NCBI RefSeq assembly: GCF_000150275.1
Contig: NW_002060945.1
Location: 4,147,230-4,211,229 of the forward strand
Source of the DNA: Trichoplax adhaerens
Lineage: Eukaryota; Placozoa; Uniplacotomia; Trichoplacea; Trichoplacidae
Direction: 5' to 3'
Length of the DNA stretch: 64,000 nucleotides
This document shows positions 45,201 to 55,345 of this stretch, one piece after another. The notes under the pieces were generated by a model. The model made no database searches. It worked only from the letters and a program-made list of their open reading frames with translations, and was not told the DNA's origin. Made by a program: the position numbers and the translations under genes. Position 1 is the first letter of the stretch, and each line of letters begins with the position of its first letter.

Positions 45201-45525
45201 CACCATAATCGTAGTAATAGTTTATGCTAAACATTATCGTACTCGTGTAAGTTTCATCAATTAATAGACTAATCGTTTCCATTGCACATTCGATGAGCTT
45301 CTACTAGACTTGATCGTATATTTACGAAGGGCAAATACTCCTACTCGTATGCAGGTTAAAAATTGCCCAGTTTACCAAAATGAAAAACAACAACATACTA
45401 ACCAAGACGTCTTGATAGTTTATAGAAAATGGATCTACGGTCCAATCGACGTCACCATTGCCATCAAATGATTGTCGCTTAATACGTAGGACAATACGAT
45501 TAGGATTATATTGAATTGTATTCAT
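39288..45525 (-). CDS. MAP2K5: Dual-specificity MAP kinase kinase 5 (MEK5)
   Basis: MEK5 phosphorylates ERK5 and binds MEKK2/3 through its PB1 domain. Twenty-two exons, 5' to 3': 45403-45525, 44635-44680, 43852-43919, 43394-43495, 42346-42401, 42055-42103, 41758-41830, 41615-41646, 41436-41504, 41243-41295, 41104-41132, 40937-40998, 40819-40867, 40628-40701, 40472-40522, 40319-40390, 40175-40204, 40031-40057, 39901-39936, 39729-39790, 39579-39624, 39288-39416; 445 residues (human 448). PB1 (about 1-100) has the acidic OPCA-type stretch [18 protein letters not shown]. The kinase shows [11 protein letters not shown], catalytic Lys about 183 (LMAVK), HRDVKPSN (about 269-276), DFG (289-291) and activation-loop Ser299/Thr303 in [16 protein letters not shown], the MEK5 pattern. 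The donor of exon 7 (gttgta) and acceptors at 39936 and 42401 are weaker choices, fixed by phase and alignment. Confidence 0.92.
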
Positions 45526-47106
45526 TTTGCATGACGACAGATCAGCAGGATTTGTCGTTTGATAAACGCTAAACTAAAGCAACAACCTCCAAACTGATTG
45601 CAAACCAGACTTTTACAGCTATATTTTAAAAAGGACAAGCCCCCCCTACTTGTCTTAACTACTTTCCCATGGTAGTAATGGTACAGTATAGTAAGGCCGG
45701 ATGTACGTCTGGGCAATCATACAACTTTTTTTTCCATATGAGACACAATGGGGCTACCATCACTTTTTGGAACACTACTGTGCTGTATAACATACACTCG
45801 TGTTTTATGCAAGAGTCGGTCATCAGTATACGATGATCAGTACTTGCGCAGTTAGTAGCAATACTGGAGTGGGATCTTATGAATTTGAGCTGATTTAATT
45901 AAGTTAAGGTGGCAATCTTCGCAAACGGTGAATCCTTTTAGCATTTAGTATTACTTCACAATATTGTACTACACTTTTAATCATCTTTGCAAATCGACTA
46001 TGCGTCTATGCATGAATCTTTCCATCGCACTAGTCAAATCATTACTGTGCACATTGCAAACAGAAGCTGGAGTCTACGGTTGTGCTGTCTGCTATTATAA
46101 TGAAGACCTACAGCATATCGTTGTATAGATCCTCGCTGAGTCAGCAACTCTCTACTTGATTTCATAAAGGGAAAGCTATCCTATTACTGACAGGGAGCTG
46201 GATAGTATGTAGTATCATTATTTTAAATTTGCAGTATGATGGAGGCTTGAAGTCATAACGTAGGCATCATGTGCAAAAGGTGATGCAAACCAAACGATCG
46301 CAATATATAAATTACTCCAATGACACCGTACAGCTTAGTATTGTAGACGAAGCATACGAGCACAATGTAGTTGCACATCAACAGCCTTTGGTGATATCCT
46401 TACCAATAATGCTACAGTCCTTGTATCAGTCGTCGACGTAGCTTACTCAGGAGATAAGCTAAAGTTATTTGATTTACTGTTCTTAGCCTAAAACTGTTTA
46501 TTCTCCGTATATGAATTGTGGATCTCCAGATTAGACCTGAGAACGGTTCGATTAAATATCATCTCCAATAAAATCATACCATGCTATGCCCTATGGAATG
46601 ATGCCATTAACTACACATACCATATACTTCTTATACGCGTATACTCATACGTTATCTATTTTACTACCAATAGGGTTCTCTGACGCAAAGAATATATAAA
46701 ACCAAGTTGTAGTAATCCTTTCAGGATTACAATTAGTTAGGTACCAATCAAAATAAACGCCGTCATGATCAGCACATCATTCAAATTGACTGCAAATAAT
46801 AACTGTATAAGCTATCAACATAGTAGCAACAATTAATACAATGACCACAAAAGAAACAGAATCCTAGCGCATAACATTAACTATATACTGTACAGTATAT
46901 GGATCTTACACATATACAAATCCAATATATACGTATTTAAGTATAATGTCGATAATAAGTATATCCTTACAATTTTATACTACACCACTACACAGCAATC
47001 TTGAGTACAGAGTAATGGTATCTGGATCGTTATACGTACATTAGAATTAAATGGGATTAGTAAACTATACAAAAACCCGCAACTTAAATCGTTCTTGAAA
47101 GAATCA
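45526..47106. other. Intergenic spacer between MAP2K5 and DCP2
   Basis: 1.6 kb between the MAP2K5 start and the DCP2 stop, both genes on the minus strand. It should hold the MAP2K5 promoter. Only short chance frames are seen. A perfect 18-base palindrome ATATACTGTACAGTATAT lies at 46883-46900 and belongs to the TGTACA family. Confidence 0.5.
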
Positions 47107-50100
47107 CTACACAATACGGGCAGACACCCTACAAAATTGATCTATAATCGCTTGACAATCAAATTTAAAATTCTCAAACTCCGTAGGTGTCTTCAATATG
47201 TATTCCATAGGGCATTTTGGTAGTTGAATAGTTTTTGATACTAACATTAATATAAAATAAAAAAATTTAAAAATTACCTGCATAATAATGATCATTAATA
47301 ATCGGATAATAATTGTGATTATAATGTACCTCTATTCGTTGGAGTAGAATCCAGTTCATTGATACTAGCTACTTTGGGATTTATAGCAGTTGCAGCAAGG
47401 TCAATAGGAGTTGGTTTTATTGGTAAGATTTTTTTCTTAAGGCTATCAATTGTTTGACCTTCTTGCACTTGTCCTATTTTGTCAGAAAGTCCAGTGGTAG
47501 ATGAAAAATCTTCTAGGGCAGTCTCGCTATACCTTCTCTCGCTCTTTCGTACTCTATCTGGTTTAACAGGGGTTGTGCTACTTTGATTGGCAGGATGACT
47601 GTACATTTTTCCAGCCTCAATATCAAGCCCTGGCAATCTTTGATTAAGCAGCTGCATAAAGTTTTCTTTGCTTTTCGTTTTTCGCTTTAGTAAGTTATCC
47701 TTGAATTTTGTAATCCACTTTTTTAATGGCCTGCAAAACGTAATTCTTACGATGAATGAGTGTAACATAATCAACATTACTACGGTATCGGAACTTACTT
47801 AATGAATGCAATCACCAAGAAAAAGTATGCAGGTTTCATGCCTCGCTTACTGTCAGCTTCTGAAACCTTTTTATTTACTGGTAAGTCATTGATGCGAAAC
47901 CATTCAATTTTCTAAATCAGATAAAATAATTAAGGTAGCAAATAATGGAGTAAGTAATACTGTATAAATACAAAATTAAAACTTTTACTACAGTAAAAGA
48001 TTAACTGATCGTGCTAGATGGGATCTACTAAAGATTTATATAATTTTAAGAGTGCTATCTCAATATTAAGTTTAGATAAAGCTACCCGAATCTCATGTCT
48101 AGTTTTCGGTTGAAATTTCGTATCTTTAGGAACATTAGGAACGATATAAAGTCTTATAGTCTGATTATGCAGTTGTCTTTCAATAAATTCTGATACGTTT
48201 GCAAACGGTTCAATATCAAATCCTGTCTCTTCCTCTACCTAAATACCAGTTACGATAAATAAATATTTGAAATTTATCGCAATGTAAATCAAATTATGAT
48301 TCAACTTCAGATTTGTAATTAAACAATCAAAGCAACTTTCAGTATCTTCAATTTAGCCAATAATGCAGCTCTAAGTGGCTGACCTCTCTAACGGCACATT
48401 TGTAAGGATCTTCCTCATAGTTAATTTTGCCTTTGGGAAAGCTCCAGCTACGCGAAAACCCTTGCACTAATAAGCACTATATAATATTAAGTGATATGTA
48501 ACTTACAAGTACAAAATCAAGTACATGTTGATTATATAAGGAATCGATCGAGTTGTAAATTTTATATGCTGTAGCCAATATAGTATAATCTAACTTTATA
48601 AGCACAACTTTTAAAAAATTTTCATACATACGTATTCTACGCTTTCATCTAATAAGATGGCACCGTAAACAGGAATATTACTTTTATATTGTTTCCAATC
48701 TCGGATGATATCGTCTACCTTATATGCAAATTCCTTCAAAGAAGGGATATGTCTAAAGAGTGGAGGTGGTCAAGAAAAATTATACATGGTACGGCACAAA
48801 AACGACTTCCATAAAGATGCTTGACTGATAAACAGACACCGTTGCTAGGGCATATACTAAGTACGTTAAAATAATGCTTTACAATTAAAGCAGGAGCTTC
48901 AGTACTATTATAAGTACTGTACTGATAAAATAGTTAAGGATATTGATCTTGGCAAAGCCAGTCATATTCATAGCCGGGTTATTGGCTGATTCTGCACAGA
49001 AAAAGTCCAAATAAAACCAGTATGCTTGTTCTACCTGAAAGCACAGCCTGACAACATCTTCTCTATCTTCTTCTTCAATATTAATAATAAATCGACTAAA
49101 GAAAGATAAATATGAAAGACATTTGTAGTTAATATCATCGCAATGATTGTTATTACCTATTACACAGCGTACGTGTACGGTACAAGTTCTTGATAAGGTA
49201 AGCTATAAGCAGGGCACAAATAAGGGTCGCAGGATCTTTTATCCTATTTGTAGCTAACCTTATCCGTAGCACTTATAGCAATTTGTAGATTTTAAGTATC
49301 ACATTATAGTTAAAGTATGATAGAAAAAGTGCAGATTTGAATAACTTAAACATAAATTCGATTCTTATTACGTATTAAAATCATTCTGCTATGTAGCGAA
49401 TTGTATAGAGGATAATTACTACACTCGTACATTATACTCATATAATTAATTATATAACTGATCATGAATGCCAAGCAAGTACGTAATAGTTCAACGCGTT
49501 CGAATTGTTGTTTACTACGAACTCTGGTAGACAAAGCGATACAACCCTTTACAGTGTTTTGATACGATCTTCAGCAATGTTTATAAGCTCATTAGGACAA
49601 CTGCTCCGCAAATACCTTCGTGTTTACGGCATCGCATGAAATTTAATCACAATTAACCACTACATATGTATGTTCACGTACAAGTAATTGTATCTAAAAA
49701 TCAAAATTTTATACTTTTTCTGGATATATTTTGATTGGTTTGCTAGCTATCCATGGTATACTGACAAGTATCAATAAGAAATGGTAAAAAAATCCTACAT
49801 TGATCACAATACTAGCTCTAAGCAATTGTTAAACTTTACCCTATTGCTTGTTTTTGATAATATATATTATAATAAAATATATATATATAATTATAATATA
49901 TAACTATACTCGTATTTAATAAATAGTAATAGATTCGCTCGTAAAGGATTGCTAGTCCGTCCGCTGTAATTGTAATGGTACTGGGCGCAGTAGTCATTCG
50001 AAGCGAGATAAGTAGTATTAAGTGCTGTTCAATTAATAACTGGGATGACATGAAAGGAAAAGTTCACACCAAGTGAACCATCTTCGTATTTGTTTACAAT

Positions 50101-50517
50101 TGATATCTTAGAATTTGCAATATACTGCACAGTACTTCATGAGCGGTTGTCCTTTACCTACGTGTCGGCACTTCTATGCGTCTACAGTAAATGCGTGATA
50201 ACCGCATAGAACAGTCCATTACTTAAAGCATTCTAGGAATACAGTACTATCAATCAGTAAGGGAATACTAGCAGACTTCAAGTATTGAGTTCAAGAAAAA
50301 GCGGTAAAATTTTTCGAGATAAATAAGGCTATGTACAGCTCCTCAAGTTGCGAGAATATAGTACAGACATTGTCGAGGCTTGCGGGTACGCTTTTGGTCC
50401 ATTTTACTGCTATCCTACTTTCAGTAAACAATAACACTGTCGTCTGCATACTAGTCTCCAATCTCCAATCAAACATTACCTGCAGAGTTCGTCGAGAATA
50501 TCTTTTGAAATAGACAT
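47107..50517 (-). CDS. DCP2: m7GpppN-mRNA hydrolase (decapping enzyme 2)
   Basis: DCP2 removes the 5' cap of mRNAs in cytoplasmic decay complexes with DCP1 and EDC factors. Eight exons, 5' to 3': 50480-50517, 48944-49095, 48628-48759, 48384-48466, 48086-48238, 47799-47911, 47330-47730, 47107-47240; 401 residues (human 420). The start reads [16 protein letters not shown]. The N-terminal domain has [23 protein letters not shown]1-binding in the family. The Nudix box runs from Gly120 to Phe142: G-x5-E-x7-REVEEETGF with the metal-binding Glu cluster intact. Box B follows, with [11 protein letters not shown] and FIKPLKKWI. The C-terminal tail is variable but ends with the conserved [13 protein letters not shown] helix. 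The intron between exons 2 and 3 (48760-48943) cannot be spliced as GT-AG without losing conserved residues and fits a U12 AT-AC intron. Confidence 0.94.
48760..48943 (-). other. Putative U12-type AT-AC intron of DCP2
   Basis: On the minus strand the 184-base intron starts ATATCCTT, the exact minor-spliceosome 5' site. It has TTTCTTGAC (one mismatch to TTCCTTRAC) as branch motif, with the branch A 10 bases before the end, and finishes CTCCAC. Splicing there is in frame (phase 1) and gives [15 protein letters not shown], aligning without gaps to the vertebrate FAKAVFSHCPFLL region. Confidence 0.8.
49857..49912. repeat. AT dinucleotide-rich tract in DCP2 intron 1
   Basis: A run of TA/AT dinucleotides with TTATAA interruptions lies inside the 1.4-kb first intron of DCP2. 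Simple-sequence repeat; no function suggested. Confidence 0.6.
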
Positions 50518-51285
50518 CTTGAGAGATAAGTTGAATCTTATTGTCTTAGTTTACTTCACTGTTAGAATAGTTCTGGATAAGTCGTAATCATTATTAATTT
50601 CTAAGTGAAGAAGATGGCGACGAGTCCAGCTTTCTCGCTCTATGCAAAGCTTTTCTCCTAATGCCCAAAACGTACCGGCGCTACTTGACACTATATAGAG
50701 CTCTTCGGATGGACGGGAATTTTGACACTTCTCGTTCAAAAAAATAATACTCCAAACGCTTGGTTTCGTTATTACTTCAGTATGCAGATGCTTGATTTTA
50801 TAATGATCTTATATTTTCTACATTAAGTAATATTATATTGAATCCAGTATCATTTACTTAGTTCTGCTTGAAAGTAGTTATAGAGGATCACAAATTTCTT
50901 TTAAATTAATAATAGCGAATAAGAAAATAGATACGGAAGATCCATACTAAGTATAGGACATTTTCTACCTCATCTTGTAAGAAAAGTCCATCCATCCGAG
51001 GACAGTTTCACATTTCAAGCTTTCATCCTTCTAGAGTCAATGTACAGTACAGTACGGTACTATACTGTACAGTACAGTGTACAGTGTACAGTACAGAGCG
51101 CTACTAAATCACTCTGACTCTAGTCACGATGCAACTTGGATGGAACTTTAGTTCTGCATAGAATGGCGGCCCATAATTTCTTCAACAAAATTGACCTCGA
51201 TATCTTGCAAAATCTCATTTCTAAGCTGGAAATAAACCATCACTCAGTATAAATTAATTCAGAAATAGATGCAGTGCAGATCTTC
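50518..51285. promoter_or_regulatory. Shared divergent spacer of DCP2 and NGRN
   Basis: 768 bp between two divergent start codons. It must contain both 5' ends. No TATA box can be assigned with confidence. A TGTACA-rich cluster at 51041-51097 is its most conspicuous element, about 190 bp before the NGRN start. Confidence 0.5.
51041..51097. repeat. TGTACA-rich palindromic cluster in DCP2/NGRN spacer
   Basis: About 57 bases of overlapping GTACAGTACAGTAC, ATACTGTACAGTACAG and TGTACAGTGTACAG units. Same family as at 515, 1361, 37467 and 55131. Could form cruciforms or be a tandem binding-site array. Confidence 0.65.
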
Positions 51286-53062
51286 ATGATGCTATCGCTC
51301 TTGATATCCTCATTAAAGAATAGAAATGTTGCTGTACAGCGATTTAGACAGTCCTACTCCTGTTATTTCCAACTTTGGGGCAGGTCATTTTACAACAAAG
51401 GACTTGAATTATTTGACGAGGACGACGATGATGATTTCATGTAAGCTTTATTTCAAACTTGAGCCTTTTTACTTAATGGAGATTATAGTAGCATAATGTT
51501 AGACACTCTGTATTGAGTCATTGAGTTTGCAATTGCGGGTCCAATGGAAATATGCGATTACAGTATGCAAAATCTCAGTGGAGTGCAGTATTCGCGTAAA
51601 TTGATATCAATCCGGTTTACGAGCCCATTTGACAATACAGTATTGCATTTATTTCTTGTATTTTATTAGCGAGGACACCAGCGTCTACCTATTACTTATA
51701 AGATATGTATGCTACATTAGAAATAATTTTAGATATTTACTGTATGTAGCGGCGCGTATATCTCAAATAGTATGCTTGTTACTTGGTAAAAAAACGTGGA
51801 ATGCATAGCATGAGAAATGCACAGAATTCACAGACCTGTAATGAATGTACCATGAACTGCTCGAAACTGTTAGTAGTAATTTCTAGTAGTCCATGATTCT
51901 ACGTGCGCTTGCAACTACTGTACATAGTATCATTAGCACTTAACAAGGCAGTAAGTCAGTACAAGGTCACAACATTTACGATTTATGCTACAGTACGTCA
52001 CCTGCCATGGTTATAAATCATAATGCAAGAAGCTAGGGCTGTTACGTTTGTAGGCTTAACTGATGTGCCATGATACTTTTCAGGGAGAAAGCAGATATCA
52101 ATTGGCGAGCCAAGAAACAGGCACTGAAAGATAAAAAGACTGAATGGAAGCCTAAAAAGCGTCTTGCAAGAGAAGAAATGGATCAAATAAGAATGCTAGC
52201 AGATGACAATCCGGGATACTGGACTAAGGAAATGCTTTCAAGTACATTTAAGATCAGTTATGCAGCTGTAAGTAGAATTTTAAAATCACGGTTTGAACCA
52301 GATGCAGAAATAAAAAGACGTCAGAATTCTATTGCTATGAAATTAAAAGCTAATCGACAGATGAAATGGCAACAGAAGCATTCTATTACTAATGGTTTCA
52401 ATGATGATAAATATGAAAACTACGAGGATGAATATGCTTTGATAGCCCCTTGGCAGCATCAGCTAGTGGAATTTCATCACAAGAAAAGATTTCGTGATAA
52501 TAAAATAGATCGATCATTGTTTAACAGTAGCCATCTAACAGGACTTTCCGATCGCACAAAGATAAACCCTTATGTAAATTTTCGCGATAAATTCGCTAAT
52601 GGCGTTCGTGATACTGAAAATAGTGATTCTGACAAATATTCAATTAGTAAAAGAATATCAAAAGATGACACCAAAAAATCCCTTAGTACGAGAGGTAGAA
52701 CAAAGCATGATATACGAGTAAATAGCGATCTTCACTCAATTAATTCTAACCAATATAGAAAAAGCATTGCTAATCCTAATCAGATACAAAATCCTAGTTT
52801 AAAGAATGTTGATCTGATGAAAGAAAAAAATCCTAAATTTAGCAAAACTAAAGGTAGCGATAATAAACACAGCAATGAAAAAGACATAGGTAAAACCTCC
52901 TCAGCAAAGTTTCAAGCTCGTAGTAAAAATTTAAATGTTCAAAGAAAGGAAAGGGGCGGCAAGCAGAAGGAGAAAAGCGTGGATGGTAAAGGTGAAGTCT
53001 CACTCAATGAAGAGGAATTGAAACATCTCTTAGCATTGTTTCGCCCTACAAATAAATCATAA
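51286..53062 (+). CDS. NGRN: Neugrin homologue (mitochondrial ribosome/16S rRNA module)
   Basis: Human NGRN belongs to a mitochondrial pseudouridine-synthase/RNA module that stabilises 16S rRNA. Two exons, 51286-51440 and 52084-53062, give 377 residues (human 291). The neugrin domain is clear at about 68-130: REEMDQIRMLADDNPGYWT, then STFKISYAAVSRILKSRF and KANRQMKWQQK; the helix-turn-helix-like ISYAAVSRILKS matches vertebrate VSTDVIRRVLKS. The first exon lacks acidic residues for about 40 residues (MMLSLLISSLKNRNVAVQRF onward), the profile of a mitochondrial presequence. A run of five Asp and a Glu follows (FDEDDDDDF). The tail after residue 150 is lysine/serine-rich and probably disordered. 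Start: the first ATG after an in-frame stop at 51250. Orthology is based on the domain only. Confidence 0.85.
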
Positions 53063-54658
53063 TATACTCTAGGATTAATTTATTTTCTTATAGTGAAGAA
53101 TATATACAGGAAATTATAAACATTGTCTTGATGCTCACTGGGATTGCAAGCTCTGTTATTAGCACCTGATAAATGTACTAGAGAAATACGCATATATGAG
53201 CACATGCGCGTAATCTTTACAAGTCATATTTTGTGAAACCCTACCTACTCGACCTGTCATTGCTAAACGAATTACTGTATTGCTTTTATACGTATTTGTC
53301 GGAAATTTAATAATGAAGTAGGAGGCATTATGGCCGATCAAGATTTTTGGACAAGGTAGTTTCATACCGTATATGTAAAATTCTATTCGCTCAACAAATC
53401 TCAGAAGCAGAATATGCATAGAAGCATATCATAACGAAGATAGCAATGTATAGGATTGCATTATATTATTGATGACAAAATTTAAATTGTATTATTTTGT
53501 TTTCAGAGCTTGCAGAAAGTTACATTACATAATTATTTAATGTAGTTGAATGTGATAGAGGTTATGAGGCCTATTTGGATTAATAAGACTAATTTTATTA
53601 ATGCTAAAACTGAATAATAATATCAACAACTCATCGATATTGCTAAAATTGCCGCTTTATCTCATATTATACGAAAAATACCTCACAAGTGCTGAAAGTT
53701 AAGTATGTACTCGTATTTATAAATTCGTTTTGTCGCTGTCAATAGCTGTAACGAGCTGATTGATTGATGGTTGTAAGTCTTTGAATCAGGAATGAATTGC
53801 AAAAGGTTTCACAGATTTTCTACGTGTAATATCTTGTTTTGCTTATTAATTGTAATTATAATCATACGTAGAGTTAATCAAAAACTACGCCAACTATCAT
53901 TTACATTATGCAGTACTGGTACGTAGCATAAAAACCTAAGCTATAAAAGCGTAGGCTGAAGATCTTGATCATTGAGATGATTTTGTTAATTTTATTGAGC
54001 AATCTTTACATAGATTCATCAGTATTGCAGCACATAGAGCTGTTATGCATTATGCAATTTTAAAGAAAATAATCTCATGTATCAGTTGGATATTCATACT
54101 GTAATACGATGCTGTGATACGATGCTGTATAAATGGTCAAATCTGAAACGACAATGAATTGAGCATTTACACTAGAGACCGGAAAATCCTTTTATAGGGT
54201 CCTGTTATTTACATGTAGACTACGTTCTACACTTCACCTACTGTATTATCATAAGTTGTTGCGGTACATAGTGTACTGTACAGTATATTTATTAGTAGCA
54301 AAGGAGATTTGAGATTAAAGACCGTGGACATAGCAAGTTAATATACGTATACAGTGGATTGAATGGAGCATCATATTTAAATAAAGATTACTGTGCCAAC
54401 GGAAGGCAATGCAAATGCCTAATACCATAACCAAATAATTTAAGGATAACAATCCAGTAATAGATTAGGCCGACATTTTAACATCAAAGCAAGAATATTA
54501 TTACCGCAGGAATACATTTTAACTTCGAATTTGCTTCAGACCAGCTAGACTACTTGAAATTCCTTTACAGTAGATATAGTTATCGTGTTGAGAGTAAATT
54601 AACTTTTTCAATTAGTCAAAAATTGCCAAGCTGATTTGCATGGCACCATTTTTTTTCG
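53063..54658. other. Intergenic spacer between convergent NGRN and SDHAF4
   Basis: 1.6 kb of AT-rich DNA between the two stop codons. No exon supported. A single TACTGTACAGTA palindrome is at about 54274-54285. Confidence 0.5.
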
Positions 54659-54955
54659 TTAGAAATCGCTAACTCTTCCACCGCGCTCCCAGTCTCCAAA
54701 GCGTGTGGGTTCCGGGCCTCTAGGTCCATTGATTTCACCTGTTTCAGGATTGGTGTAAGCACTCAAATCGTTCTCAGTAGAATCACTTTCTTCTTTAGTC
54801 GTATTTACTTTGTTGTTGTTCTGATCATCATCGGGACTTTGATTCGCCATCGATACCAATGCACGGCTGCATGTCCTCTTACGCATTTCTCCTATGAGTA
54901 GCATATCCTGAGTTAGTAATCTTGGAATGAATCTTTGCAATAAAGAGGTCATCAT
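54659..54955 (-). CDS. SDHAF4: Succinate dehydrogenase assembly factor 4
   Basis: SDHAF4 binds the flavinylated SDHA subunit in the mitochondrial matrix, limits ROS from free SDHA and helps it join SDHB in complex II. One uninterrupted 98-codon frame. The C-terminal signature [20 protein letters not shown] followed by [10 protein letters not shown] at the very end matches the family (human NPVTKEKGGPKGPEPTRYGD, WERKGRCIDF). The N-terminus [17 protein letters not shown] is basic and hydrophobic, as expected for a mitochondrial presequence. The middle is Asn/Asp/Ser-rich and variable. It is the only intronless gene in the window. It is divergent from PAPSS across a 390-bp spacer. Confidence 0.93.
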   Translation of the reverse strand: MMTSLLQRFIPRLLTQDMLLIGEMRKRTCSRALVSMANQSPDDDQNNNKVNTTKEESDSTENDLSAYTNPETGEINGPRGPEPTRFGDWERGGRVSDF

Positions 54956-55345
54956 TGCGGTCTTTCAGTCTTCAGTATACTGTAATAAGCGCTTGTATCT
55001 ATTTAGATAGCTTCAAGGAATCAACGTTTTAAATACTGGATTGAACACCTAACCTTCAACTTGAGATGGTTGCAGATTTGCAGTATTTGAGCACTTTACT
55101 GTTCCACCTAGAGGAATAAGATACAGTGTACAGTACATGACAGTACAGTGTAAACCTGTAATTTACAGTACACAGTACTGTGCTGACAGCTGCTCGGCTG
55201 GAAACAAAGGGATGCGTTCCGGTGTGACAAGTGATCCCGTGTCCCCTCAAGGCGCATGTGCAGGACAAGCGTCTCTTAGCATCATCGAATCTATATTAGC
55301 TAGTCGCGGCGTGGAAAGTTGATATTATTATTTTGGAGGAAATTA
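54956..55345. promoter_or_regulatory. Bidirectional spacer between SDHAF4 and PAPSS
   Basis: 390 bp between two divergent start codons must hold both promoters and 5' UTRs. It contains a TGTACA-rich cluster (55131-55181) and a 61-codon plus-strand frame ending at 55322 just before the PAPSS start. That frame has no resemblance to a family and is treated as non-coding or an upstream ORF. Confidence 0.55.
55131..55181. repeat. TGTACA-rich cluster in SDHAF4/PAPSS promoter
   Basis: ACAGTGTACAGTACATGACAG is followed by further ACAGTACAGTGTA and TTTACAGTACACAGTACTGTG units. Midway between the two start codons. Same motif family as the other clusters. Confidence 0.6.

Noticed and set aside
48757-48943. 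GT-AG splicing of DCP2 exon 2 to exon 3 (don. ACA/gtactt, acc. TTTGAAG/GAA)
   Set aside because: In frame, but it deletes the conserved HIPSLK segment and inserts LNYFIST. The AT-AC model aligns without gaps and has all three minor-intron signals.
55137-55322. 61-codon plus-strand frame before PAPSS
   Set aside because: Stops 23 bases before the PAPSS ATG in the promoter repeat; at most an upstream ORF.
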